From positions 1 to 37,459 of the IMG/VR virus record IMGVR_UViG_3300029258_002352: DNA of 37,459 nucleotides, one strand, 5' to 3'. Position numbers and translations under genes: made by a program. The stretch's first letter is position 1. Every line of letters starts with the position of its first letter. The notes beneath the pieces are model-generated. The model searched no databases. It was not told where the DNA came from and worked only from the letters and a program-made list of their open reading frames with translations. Of this stretch, positions 1 to 7,229 are shown piece by piece. Source of the stretch: a virus.

Positions 1-1689
1 GTCGTGTGCCGGAATCTGAATGACGATCGTGTGCTCCCGCGCTTCTCGCGGTACCTGCGGGATCACCTCGGCTGGACGTTGACCGCAGCGCCCGATTCCA
101 GGGCAGACGTGGTGTACCTGAGCGGCTATTTCGAGGCTCAGTTGTGCAAGCCCTGGCCATCCGTGCCCGTCGCGTCGCTGTTCACCCACCGGGAGGAGGA
201 GCCGCCGGGGAACGCGAAGGCCAGGCTGTTCGATGCGACGGCCAAGCGCGTGGACCTGCGGCTGGCGATGTGCCGGTTGTACGCCAAGCCGCTGAGCCGC
301 TACGGGCCCACGATTCAGCCGCCGCTGCCGGTCGAGCGGGATAGATTTATCATTCCCCGGGGATTCCCATCGAAGGGAAAACCGGTCGTTGGTTTCAGCG
401 GATACACCTACCGCAACCACCGCAAGGGCGAGGACCTGGTCAAGGCTGTGCTGGCCAGCAAGATCGGGAAACGGGTGGAGTGGCGGGCCTCTGGGCGCGG
501 GTGGCCCGTGAAAACGGTGCGCTACGACTGGGCCGATATGCCGGCGTTCTATCAGTCTTTGGACGTGCTGGTGTGCCCCTCGCGGGTCGAGGGAGGGCCC
601 ATGCCGGTCTTAGAAGCGCTCTCCTGCGGTGTCCGGGTGGTGATTCCGCGAAATGTAGGCATTCTCGACGAACTCCCGGACACAGAAGGCCTCCACAGGT
701 ACGAACGGGGCGATGCCAAGGGTCTGGTGCGCGCGCTGGAGGCGGCGCTGTCTGGATCGTTCGACCGGGAGGAGCTGCGGGCGATCACGGCGGCGTACAC
801 GGTAGAGGCGTGGTGCGCAGCGCATGCGGCGATGGTGCCGCTGCTATTCGGCGATGGCAAGGTGGACGCGGGAATTACGGAGGAGGAGCCAGTGAGGCGA
901 ACACGCAGGCAGCCGGTCATCCAGGCGGTCGATCCGGTAGAGAAAGGCACAGGGAGCACGCGGGGCATCTACGTGGTGGCGTTCGGCGGTCCGGCCCGCA
1001 GGAGCGCCACGACGCTCCTGACCAGCATCAAGCAGCACATGCCGGACGTTCCGATCTGCCTGTGCGGGGCCAAGAAAATCGGGCTGGAGGACGTGTTCGT
1101 GAAACAGCCGGATAGCGACGTGGGGGGGCGCAGGGCCAAGCTGAGGGCGTACGAGTTGGCGCCAGCGGAGTGGACATCCGTCCTCTACCTGGATGCGGAC
1201 ACGGAGGTCAAGGCGCCGATCTACCAGTATTTCGAGTGGATCGAGGCCGGCTGGGAATTCGTGATCTGTAAAGATCCGCACCTGATGGACACGATGCACG
1301 CGTTTGAGCGGCGCAACAACAAGGTTGAGCTGGCGCAGATCAAGGAGGAGATCTCCACCCTCCACGCCCTGCAGATCAATGGAGGCGTGTGGGCGTTCCA
1401 GCACGATAACGCGCGCGTAGCGGCGTTTTTCCAGCGATGGCGGGAAAACTGGGAGGAACATGCCCAACGTGACCAGGGAGCGCTCCTGAGGGCGCTTTAT
1501 GCCGATCCGTTGAAGGTTTTGTGGCTGGGCAACGAGTGGAACACGTTCGAGAAATACTGCCGGGGCCTGACGACGGCGGGACTGATGCACTATCCAGGCC
1601 GGGCGCGGCGCTGGAAGGGGATGATTCCAGGGCGGATCGACAGCGCGGAGGCGTGGGCGATGGTGCGTAAATTTGAGGGCAGGAAATGA
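1..1689 (+). CDS. Two-domain glycosyltransferase (GT4-like + GT8-like), 5' partial
   Basis: The reading frame is open to the left edge (GTC, then GTG at 4), so a few N-terminal codons are probably missing. Residues about 35-280 (counted from the GTG) look like the C-terminal half of a GT-B, GT4-family glycosyltransferase. They end in the family's E-x7-E signature, E196-GGPMPVL-E204, followed by SCGVRVVIP. A linker near 285-320 leads to a GT-A, GT8-like domain with VLYLDADTEV (DxD metal site, residues 397-399) and the later segment LQINGGVWAF. Such enzymes transfer sugars from nucleotide-sugar donors. It is followed with ATGA overlap by an unknown gene and then methyl- and sulfotransferases, so it probably works on a virion or host-surface glycan; the acceptor is unknown. 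The two-domain fusion is clear; sugar specificity cannot be read. Confidence 0.85.
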   Translation, partial: VVCRNLNDDRVLPRFSRYLRDHLGWTLTAAPDSRADVVYLSGYFEAQLCKPWPSVPVASLFTHREEEPPGNAKARLFDATAKRVDLRLAMCRLYAKPLSRYGPTIQPPLPVERDRFIIPRGFPSKGKPVVGFSGYTYRNHRKGEDLVKAVLASKIGKRVEWRASGRGWPVKTVRYDWADMPAFYQSLDVLVCPSRVEGGPMPVLEALSCGVRVVIPRNVGILDELPDTEGLHRYERGDAKGLVRALEAALSGSFDREELRAITAAYTVEAWCAAHAAMVPLLFGDGKVDAGITEEEPVRRTRRQPVIQAVDPVEKGTGSTRGIYVVAFGGPARRSATTLLTSIKQHMPDVPICLCGAKKIGLEDVFVKQPDSDVGGRRAKLRAYELAPAEWTSVLYLDADTEVKAPIYQYFEWIEAGWEFVICKDPHLMDTMHAFERRNNKVELAQIKEEISTLHALQINGGVWAFQHDNARVAAFFQRWRENWEEHAQRDQGALLRALYADPLKVLWLGNEWNTFEKYCRGLTTAGLMHYPGRARRWKGMIPGRIDSAEAWAMVRKFEGRK

Positions 1690-1985
1690 AACGGCCGTAC
1701 GTCGTTGATCTGATGGGCAGTACCATTTGGCTAGGCGACGTCGTTGCCGTCTATGATTATCTGGACGGCGATGGCTATAACAATGTACACCTCTTGCATC
1801 GAGGGACTGCGGGACCGATCAAGGAGGTGGTCGTTTGCGGGTTGGAGATCAATCGCGGAATCCCCGGGCAGTTGGATTGGATTGTTGATGGGTACGGCGA
1901 GAGGCATCCCGCAGCGCAATGCCTGCTTATCCTGGGAAAGCATTGTAACGTACCAATGTTCGGCTGGAGGGGGGAAATCATATGA
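1686..1985 (+). CDS. Hypothetical protein in transferase cassette
   Basis: This gene encodes 99 residues. The ATG overlaps the stop of the glycosyltransferase (ATGA) and its end overlaps the start of the next methyltransferase, so it is translationally coupled to both. I recognise no domain. The protein is mixed hydrophobic/polar, has no membrane segment, and carries two cysteines near the C-terminus (QCLLIL and KHCNVP). Its tight coupling suggests it acts in the same decoration pathway, which is inference only. Confidence 0.7.
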   Translation: MKRPYVVDLMGSTIWLGDVVAVYDYLDGDGYNNVHLLHRGTAGPIKEVVVCGLEINRGIPGQLDWIVDGYGERHPAAQCLLILGKHCNVPMFGWRGEII

Positions 1986-2587
1986 CCACCTTCACCTGGA
2001 ACGGCCTGACGCTGGAGTACTTCGACCATCCCTACAACCATACGGCGCTGAATATGCGGTGTGTGGAGATTCCAATCGCCCGTTGGTTCCTGGAGCAGGC
2101 AGCGGAGGACGCGCGGGTCCTGGAGGTGGGGAACGTCCTCAGCCACTATCAAGCCGTGACCTGGCCGGTGGTGGATTTGTACGAGGCCGGGGCGATCAAT
2201 GCGGACGTGATGGAGTGGGAGCCGGAGGAGCCGGTCGACCTGCTGATCAGCATATCGACGATCGAGCACGTCGGATTTGGCAGATACGCCAGGACGACGC
2301 CCCCAGTCCCTGCCTCTCAGATATTGGCGCGGCTAAGGTCGTTTTTATCACCTGGTGGCCGTGCGTTGATCACCGCGCCCACGGCGTACAATCCGGCAAT
2401 CGATGAGGAGCTGCGGGCGGGGACGCTGGGCGCGGATGAGATGTGGTTCATGCGGGCGGAGTTCAATTGGACGCGAAACGAGTGGGTCGAATGCACGCTG
2501 GAAGAGGCGCTGGCGATGCCGGCCAGGGCGTGCGCAGGGCGCTGGAGCGGGGGGCTGGTGGTGTTGCAACTAAAACGTGAAACGTGA
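1982..2587 (+). CDS. Class I SAM-dependent methyltransferase-like protein
   Basis: This is a 201-residue protein with a Rossmann methyltransferase layout. A motif I-like VLEVGN is near residue 46, the motif IV region is DLLISISTIEHVG near 86-98, and a post-motif LSPGGRALITAP follows near 122-133. The IEHV pattern is typical of small-molecule or sugar methyltransferases rather than DNA methyltransferases, which lack an SPPY or PCQ motif here. The ATG overlaps the preceding stop. The substrate is probably a glycan or sugar-linked group given the neighbours, but that is inference. Its last codons are encoded by two AACGTGA heptamers. Confidence 0.75.
   Translation: MTTFTWNGLTLEYFDHPYNHTALNMRCVEIPIARWFLEQAAEDARVLEVGNVLSHYQAVTWPVVDLYEAGAINADVMEWEPEEPVDLLISISTIEHVGFGRYARTTPPVPASQILARLRSFLSPGGRALITAPTAYNPAIDEELRAGTLGADEMWFMRAEFNWTRNEWVECTLEEALAMPARACAGRWSGGLVVLQLKRET
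2573..2587 (+). repeat. Two tandem 7-mers at a gene junction
   Basis: AAACGTG occurs twice in tandem and supplies both the stop codon of the methyltransferase and a possible GTG start of the sulfotransferase. The same heptamer recurs at 5164-5177, where it also sits at a gene junction. Confidence 0.8.
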
Positions 2588-3339
2588 TGGGTACAATACC
2601 GATAGAGAATGACGAAACCAAACATATCGCGCGGCCGGCGGTGATCGTGGCCTCGATCCGCAGCGGCGGGACGTTCCTGGCGCATTGTCTGAGCAATCAT
2701 CCGCAGATTTTCTGCGATCGAGGAGAGAGCCTGCACCACACGAGCCTGTGGCATTCCCACCTGACGACGAACAGAGCCAAGGTGTTGTTCTGCCTGACGC
2801 ACATGCACGGATACCAGGTGAGCATGGTCAAGCTGCTCTATCAGCAAGCGTTCCTGGTCGAGGTGTGGGACTATATCAGGGAGCTCCCTATTATTTGGCT
2901 GCGGCGGGAAAACACGATCCGCCAAGCGGTAAGCGTGATCCTGAACAAGATGGCGCGCCGGGGCAGAATCGAGCATCCGCAGCACACATTCGGCAAGGTG
3001 GATCCGGTCCGTGTGGAGCTGGAGCCCCAGCGGGTGTTGAACGCGGCGCGCAATCTGCTCGTGCACGATCGAAGGGCGAAAGAGCTCCTCGATTTGCTGA
3101 ACACGTTGGAGCTGATCTATGAGGAGATCGTGGGGCCCGGGTCTACGTTGGCGGATGGAGTTGCGCGGCGCATTTGCGAGTTCCTGGGCGTACGCTCACC
3201 CCGATGTCCCCTGAGCTGCGATCTAACGCGAATTAACCCGCGGCCGCTGGAGGAGATGATACGGAATTGGGACGAGGTGCGGGCGGCGATCGAGGCGAGC
3301 GAGTTCGCGGCGTGCCTGGCAATGCAGAATGGAGAATAG
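2587..3339 (+). CDS. Stf0-like sulfotransferase
   Basis: This gene encodes about 250 residues. The N-terminus carries the 5'-phosphosulfate loop expected of PAPS-dependent sulfotransferases, IRSGGTFLAHCLSNHP, near residue 26. A 3'-phosphate-binding segment LRRENTIRQAVSVIL lies near 105-120; its R-x4-R-Q-A-V-S arrangement is that of the Stf0 (trehalose sulfotransferase) group. The reaction would be transfer of sulfate from PAPS to a hydroxyl, most likely on a carbohydrate. GTG at 2584 overlaps the preceding stop and ATG at 2587 follows at once, so either may be used. No PAPS-making genes are in the window, so it would depend on the host donor. Family assignment is from motifs; the acceptor is unknown. 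Confidence 0.78.
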   Translation: MGTIPIENDETKHIARPAVIVASIRSGGTFLAHCLSNHPQIFCDRGESLHHTSLWHSHLTTNRAKVLFCLTHMHGYQVSMVKLLYQQAFLVEVWDYIRELPIIWLRRENTIRQAVSVILNKMARRGRIEHPQHTFGKVDPVRVELEPQRVLNAARNLLVHDRRAKELLDLLNTLELIYEEIVGPGSTLADGVARRICEFLGVRSPRCPLSCDLTRINPRPLEEMIRNWDEVRAAIEASEFAACLAMQNGE

Positions 3340-3347
3340 AGAATGGA
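3327..3347 (+). repeat. Three tandem 7-mers spanning a stop and a start codon
   Basis: GAATGGA, GAATAGA and GAATGGA lie head to tail. The middle unit provides the TAG stop of the sulfotransferase and the last provides the ATG of the next gene. Confidence 0.8.
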
Positions 3348-3837
3348 CGACGAAAACAGGCTAGATTTCCTCAACCTGGGAGCTGGAAACAAGATCATTC
3401 AGGGCGCGGTCAATCACGACCTTCACAAACATCGGCCGGAGATCGACGTCGCGCACGATCTCGATTTTTTGCCCTGGCCATGGGCCGACGATTCTTTCGA
3501 TCGGATCGCGGCGCTGGCGGTTTTCGAGCATCTGGACATCGACCTGGTGCTGGCGCTGAACCAGTGCCACCGCATACTGAGGCCCGGCGGCGAATTGGTG
3601 CTCAAGTTGCCGTTGTGGGACTCGGAGCGGGCGCATGACGATCCGACCCACCGGTGGTATTACACGCTGCGGTCACTGGACCAGTTTTGCCCGGAGACGA
3701 AGCGGGGTCGGCAGTACGGGTTCTACACTCCGCACAAGTGGGCATTCGTGAAGCGGCCCCGCGCCAACAAGGCCCGGACGTCTTTTTATGCCACATTACG
3801 GGCGCTTAACGGCGAACAAGAGGAGACTACGGGATGA
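3343..3837 (+). CDS. SAM-dependent methyltransferase (class I)
   Basis: This 164-residue protein opens almost directly with motif I, LDFLNLGAGNK (about residues 7-17). It then shows DLDFLPWPWADDSFD (about 39-53), the AVFEHLD segment and ILRPGGELVLKLP (about 80-92). This is the layout of short predicted SAM methyltransferases found in surface-polysaccharide clusters. A segment DDPTHRWYYTLRSLDQF follows, typical of the same group. There is no DNA-methyltransferase signature. It begins within a heptamer repeat and its stop overlaps the next ATG. It is probably a sugar or glycan methyltransferase. Confidence 0.82.
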   Translation: MDDENRLDFLNLGAGNKIIQGAVNHDLHKHRPEIDVAHDLDFLPWPWADDSFDRIAALAVFEHLDIDLVLALNQCHRILRPGGELVLKLPLWDSERAHDDPTHRWYYTLRSLDQFCPETKRGRQYGFYTPHKWAFVKRPRANKARTSFYATLRALNGEQEETTG

Positions 3838-4556
3838 GCGGATTGAACGGCTGTGGGATCCTGACGATGGGCAGGAACGTGAAGATCTCATCGAGGGCGC
3901 GGCGGCTGGGATTGCAGCTCCGGCAGGGGCGGAAATGGAAGCCGGGTTGGGAGCGGACGCTGTTCGTGAGCGGGGAGTATGAAGTCCCGTGGGACCTGCT
4001 ACCGTCTGGATTTCATTTCCTCCAACGCTGGGACGCAGCGGCGCCACTGTGGCGCTACGGCGTGCTGGCCGAGGACGTGGGCACGCCGGGGGAACGGACA
4101 CGGACGAAGAAAATGACACTCGATCTACGGATCCTGTTGTATGAGCCGGGATTGCTGTTCATCCGCAACAGCGAGGCCGGCCTGGCGCTGCTGGAGACGT
4201 GGCGGGCCGAGTGCCGCCGGGGCAGCGACGAACGGCTGGCATTTCTGCGGGCATTGCACATCGTCAAGCCGCGCTTCTGTGCGTTGCCACGCTCATGGCT
4301 GGCCGAGGAGGCACAGCGGGCGCAGCAGGATGCCAGGACGGACAAGAACGTGCGCGACACGCTCAAGCCGCTGGTGCGGGTGAAGATCGCGCCAGGGCGC
4401 TTCGTGAAGTGCCATAAGGGGGACGAGGAGAATGTGAAAGCGAGATTCGAGCGCCTGCAGCGGGGCAGAAAGCGGGAAGAGCCGGCGAAGAACAAGAAAC
4501 GCAAGCCGGTTCAGGACAAGAAGAAGAAGCCAACGAAGGATAAGAGCGGTGGCTGA
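3834..4556 (+). CDS. Glycosyltransferase-fold-like protein with lysine-rich tail
   Basis: This gene encodes 240 residues. The centre (about 100-165) resembles the distal half of a GT-A transferase. DLRILLYEPGLLFIRNS, then an LLETW segment, then DERLAFLRAL and CALPRSWL parallel the C-terminal domain of the first gene in the window. No DxD metal motif is visible, so it may be inactive or a divergent relative. The last about 40 residues are very rich in lysine (KNKKRK, KKKKPTK), suggesting binding to nucleic acid or an acidic surface. It overlaps the preceding stop by 4 bases and runs 8 bases into the connector gene. Confidence 0.6.
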   Translation: MSGLNGCGILTMGRNVKISSRARRLGLQLRQGRKWKPGWERTLFVSGEYEVPWDLLPSGFHFLQRWDAAAPLWRYGVLAEDVGTPGERTRTKKMTLDLRILLYEPGLLFIRNSEAGLALLETWRAECRRGSDERLAFLRALHIVKPRFCALPRSWLAEEAQRAQQDARTDKNVRDTLKPLVRVKIAPGRFVKCHKGDEENVKARFERLQRGRKREEPAKNKKRKPVQDKKKKPTKDKSGG

Positions 4557-5160
4557 TTTCTGCACCGTGGAGGACGTGGAGAACCTGCTCCAGATCGAGA
4601 TCATCGATGCCGACAAGATCGCGTCGGTAGAGCGGGCGATCGGCGAGGCGACGCAGGCGATCCGCAACTACTGCCACCAGTACATCGAGCTGGTCACCGA
4701 CGACGAGATCACGCTGGATTGTGCGGGCGGGTCGCGGTTGTTCCTGCCGGAGCTGCCAGTGATCAGCGTCTCCGAGGTCATCGAGGACGACGAGATCCTG
4801 ACGGTCGACGACGATTACAAGCTGGGCCAGTATGGCATCCTTCACCGGGTGGACTGCGATTGGGAGGCGGGGATCCAGATCGTCACCATCACGTACACGC
4901 ACGGGTATGCCGTGATCCCGGACGACGTCGTGGCGGTGGCCACCCGCGCGGCGGCCAGGGTGTACCAGGTCGGCCTGCGCAACGCCGACACGGATGGCGT
5001 GCCGGGTATCTCGGCCAAGAGCCTGGGGGATTACTCCGTGTCCTACGCCAGCGAATCCAGCGGGGGCGTGGGCGAGGGGCTGATGGGGGTCAGTGGGGCG
5101 CGGATGTTGTTGCTGAGTGAGAAGGACATTTTGGACCGGTATAGATATGTCAAGCAGTGA
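4549..5160 (+). CDS. Head-tail connector (gp6-like adaptor)
   Basis: This is a 203-residue protein with GTG start overlapping the end of the preceding gene. The N-terminus, FCTVEDVENLLQIE followed by helices with AIRNYCHQYIE, and the stretch LFLPELPVISVSEV are typical of phage head-to-tail adaptor proteins of the HK97 gp6/SPP1 gp15 type. Those form a ring under the portal. It is followed by head closure and tail completion genes in the usual order. The C-terminal part, with a glycine/serine-rich segment, is less conserved. Confidence 0.85.
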   Translation: MADFCTVEDVENLLQIEIIDADKIASVERAIGEATQAIRNYCHQYIELVTDDEITLDCAGGSRLFLPELPVISVSEVIEDDEILTVDDDYKLGQYGILHRVDCDWEAGIQIVTITYTHGYAVIPDDVVAVATRAAARVYQVGLRNADTDGVPGISAKSLGDYSVSYASESSGGVGEGLMGVSGARMLLLSEKDILDRYRYVKQ

Positions 5161-5163
5161 TGC

Positions 5164-5198
5164 GTGAAACGTGAAACGTGAGGGGTGAGTTGTGACCG
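5164..5198 (+). repeat. Five 7-bp units containing the next gene's start
   Basis: The units GTGAAAC, GTGAAAC, GTGAGGG, GTGAGTT and GTGACCG follow one another without a gap. The fifth provides the GTG start of the head closure gene at 5192. Only GTGA is constant, so the array looks like a decayed heptamer repeat. Confidence 0.7.
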
Positions 5199-5530
5199 TG
5201 TTTGAGAGCTTGCTGAATAACACGTTCATCGTCGAACGGAGGAGCAGGACGGACGACGGTCAGGGCGGGTGGACGATCGAGTATAGCGTTTCCGGAACGG
5301 TGGAGGGGCGAATCCGGCCGGCGACGTCGAATGAGCGACTAGTGGCGGATGCGGAGCAACAGCAGATCACGCACGTGTTATACGTGGTTGCGGGCGCGGA
5401 CGTCGCACGCGGGGGCCGGGTGACGTGCGGCGATTTGGTCGTGGAAGTGTTGGGGGTGCGGGAGCCCAGCGAGGCGGGACATCATTATGAGGTGGATTGC
5501 CTGGAGCGGCAAAGGGAGGAGGTCAGCTAG
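5192..5530 (+). CDS. Head closure / head-tail joining protein
   Basis: This 112-residue protein has the pattern of the phage head-tail joining family: an N-terminal beta strand (FIVERRSRTDDGQGGW), a central SNERLVADAEQQQITHVLYV, then GDLVVEVLGVREPSEAGHHYEVDC. These proteins close the DNA channel under the connector. The GTG start lies inside a heptamer array. It is followed by an unusual 160-base gap before the next tail gene. Confidence 0.82.
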   Translation: MTVFESLLNNTFIVERRSRTDDGQGGWTIEYSVSGTVEGRIRPATSNERLVADAEQQQITHVLYVVAGADVARGGRVTCGDLVVEVLGVREPSEAGHHYEVDCLERQREEVS

Positions 5531-5544
5531 GGGGCTGGGAGCTA

Positions 5545-5690
5545 TAACGCGATGCGACCCGGAAGGATTCACCGGGAGACCCCCACAGTCACCATCCTTC
5601 AGCGGGTAGGATGCCAAATGCCCGGAATATCCCTCTCGCGCACGAATCGCACCGCCAGCGCCATATAAAATATAGCACAATTGTACTAAT
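5545..5690. other. Structured non-coding insert between head and tail genes
   Basis: This is a non-coding gap of about 160 bases in an otherwise gap-free operon. It holds a hairpin with arms CCCGG 5558-5562 / CCGGG 5572-5576 and a second with arms CATCCT 5593-5598 / AGGATG 5608-5613, both with 9-base loops. AAGGAT (5563-5568) in the first loop can pair with ATCCTT (5594-5599), giving a possible pseudoknot or switch. An AT-rich end carries the near-perfect palindrome TAGCACAATTGTACTA (5673-5688) just before the next ATG. No ORF of substance is present. It could be a remnant of a mobile element or its guide RNA, or a regulatory RNA. Neither is proven. Confidence 0.45.
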
Positions 5691-6056
5691 ATGTCAACGA
5701 TTACGGAGTGGACGCAGCAGGAGGTCATCGAGGCGATCAAGGCTGACCTGGTGGCCAATATGGAGATCGCGGCGGGCGTGGTAGAGACGGACGCCCGCAA
5801 GCGGTTGCTCCGCATCCAGGAGCCGGATTTCGGGCGGGCCTACCGGCGCGTGCTCGCGCTGTATCGGCTGATCAGCCGGATCGTGGTCGGCAAGGACGTC
5901 GTCGAGGGCCAGATTGGGATCCCCGGGGGGGAAAAGGGCAGCGATTACGGATTCTGGATCGAGATCGGGAGTCACACCTACGCAGCGCAGCCATGGTTGA
6001 GGCCGGCGCTGGTGGCGCATCTCAAGGACGTCATACGTCTATTGGCTGGAGTGTAA
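5691..6056 (+). CDS. HK97 gp10-like tail completion (neck) protein
   Basis: This is a 121-residue protein. The C-terminal signature YGFWIEIGSHTYAAQPWLRPAL (about residues 85-107, shown in two parts YGFWIEIGSHTY and AAQPWLRPAL) is the hallmark of the HK97 gp10-like family, which joins tail to head. The N-terminal helix (QQEVIEAIKADLVANMEIAAGVVETDA) also fits. It lies in the standard place between head closure and tail terminator. Confidence 0.85.
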   Translation: MSTITEWTQQEVIEAIKADLVANMEIAAGVVETDARKRLLRIQEPDFGRAYRRVLALYRLISRIVVGKDVVEGQIGIPGGEKGSDYGFWIEIGSHTYAAQPWLRPALVAHLKDVIRLLAGV

Positions 6057-6088
6057 GGCGCCGTCGGAATGGTCTTTGAGGAGTGATT

Positions 6089-6403
6089 ATGCCAAACGAG
6101 TTGGATGAAAATCGCGCGAAGGTCGACCTGGCGCTCAAGCTGCTTGACTCGGAGACGGCGGATGCGATCATCGGATCGCCGCAGCCGGATGAGTATGGCA
6201 CGCTGGTCCGGGGCGTAGAGGGCGCCTATCTGATGATGTGGATAATGGCCAAGGCAAATGGTCTGAAGACGACCAAAGCCACGCTGAAGATGGGCGCACA
6301 GATGGTGACCATCCTGCTGACCATCATCCACTACGCCTATGCACTCGGCCTGCGGCGGGGTAGGGGGGGATCCCCCTCTCCCCGGGGAGAGGGAGGAGGA
6401 TAG
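6089..6403 (+). CDS. Hypothetical protein with one hydrophobic helix
   Basis: ATG at 6089 is preferred because GAGGAG (6078-6083) lies at the right distance upstream; GTG at 6083 lacks a site. The protein is about 104 residues with an acidic N-terminal half and a hydrophobic segment MVTILLTIIHYAYALG near residues 71-86. The last 15 residues (RGRGGSPSPRGEGGG) are encoded by a REP-like palindrome and look like an appended tail rather than native sequence. I do not recognise a family. Its position between the gp10-like and tail terminator genes suggests a minor virion or assembly role. Confidence 0.65.
   Translation: MPNELDENRAKVDLALKLLDSETADAIIGSPQPDEYGTLVRGVEGAYLMMWIMAKANGLKTTKATLKMGAQMVTILLTIIHYAYALGLRRGRGGSPSPRGEGGG
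6374..6393. repeat. REP-like perfect palindrome
   Basis: CCCTCTCCCC followed directly by GGGGAGAGGG forms a perfect 20-base palindrome. It sits at the 3' end of the upstream gene and its right flank supplies the GGAGGA ribosome site for the next gene. The arm sequence CCCTCTCCC is shared with the hairpin at 16496-16524. Confidence 0.85.
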
Positions 6404-6817
6404 GTGGGCGCGATCACGGCGGCGATTCACGACGTGCTGGCAGGTGACGCGACGCTGGCGGCGATGCTGACCACGTACGGCGGCGAGCCGGCGATATTCA
6501 CGACCGACCCGGCGCCGGGGGATGCGACGTTGCCCTACATCGTGAGCGCCGGCGAGGTGGCACAGACGCCCTTCGACACGAAGACGACGCGGGGGCGTAT
6601 GGTGATTCGCGACGTGCGGTGCTACACGGACGCCACGGGGAGCGCGGCGGCGGTGGAGGCGATCGCTGAGCGGGTGCGGGTGCTGCTACACCGGCAGACG
6701 ATCGCGATCTCGGATTTCGAGTGTGTGGTGGCGGACTGCTCAGGGCCCATGGCGGCGGATGGGCAGGACGCATATGGCAGGATCGTCACCCTGACGATGA
6801 CGATCGAGGAGGTTTAG
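6404..6817 (+). CDS. Tail terminator / tail completion (DUF3168-like)
   Basis: This gene encodes 137 residues, with GTG directly after the preceding TAG and a GGAGGA site. The N-terminus AITAAIHDVLAGDATLAAML, then PYIVSAGEVAQTPFDTKTTRG, and the helical VEAIAERVRVLLHRQ match the DUF3168 tail-terminator family, which caps the tail tube and sets its end. The C-terminal GRIVTLTMTIEE strand also fits. It immediately precedes the tail tube gene, as in other siphoviruses. Confidence 0.82.
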   Translation: MGAITAAIHDVLAGDATLAAMLTTYGGEPAIFTTDPAPGDATLPYIVSAGEVAQTPFDTKTTRGRMVIRDVRCYTDATGSAAAVEAIAERVRVLLHRQTIAISDFECVVADCSGPMAADGQDAYGRIVTLTMTIEEV

Positions 6818-6821
6818 AAAA

Positions 6822-7229
6822 ATGGCTATGAACGGAAGTGACGTGCTGTTGTTGGTCAACACGGGCACGGCGGCGGTGCCAACGTACGAGGCCGTAGGGT
6901 CCCAGCGCGACGTGACGTTCGACGAGGCGTCGGAAGAGATCGACGTCTCATCGAAAGACAGCCGGGCGAAGCGTGTGTTGCCTGGCAGGTACTCCGCGAC
7001 CCTGTCGCTGAATGCGCTGTACGTCTGGACCGACGACGGATACCGCTCGCTCCGCGACGCGATGCGCGACGGGGACCTGATCCTGGTCGCGCGCGAGGAC
7101 GACGGCACGACCATCGAGACGGCGGACGCGCTGATCACGAGCTTGAGCGAGAGCTTCCCCGACCAGGGTGAGGGAACCATCAGTATCTCGATGACCATCG
7201 ACGGCTTCTGGACGGAGCTGGAGAGCTGA
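6822..7229 (+). CDS. Major tail tube protein (TP901-1-like)
   Basis: This is a 135-residue protein with the pattern of the TP901-1-type major tail protein: GSDVLLLVNTG, VGSQRDVTFDEASEEIDVSSKDSRAKR split by the VLPGRYSATLSLNALY segment, then SLRDAMRDGDLI and a final beta-rich TISISMTIDGFW. It stacks as hexamers to form the tail tube. The stop overlaps the ATG of the tail chaperone. A size near 135 residues is normal for the family. Confidence 0.9.
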   Translation: MAMNGSDVLLLVNTGTAAVPTYEAVGSQRDVTFDEASEEIDVSSKDSRAKRVLPGRYSATLSLNALYVWTDDGYRSLRDAMRDGDLILVAREDDGTTIETADALITSLSESFPDQGEGTISISMTIDGFWTELES

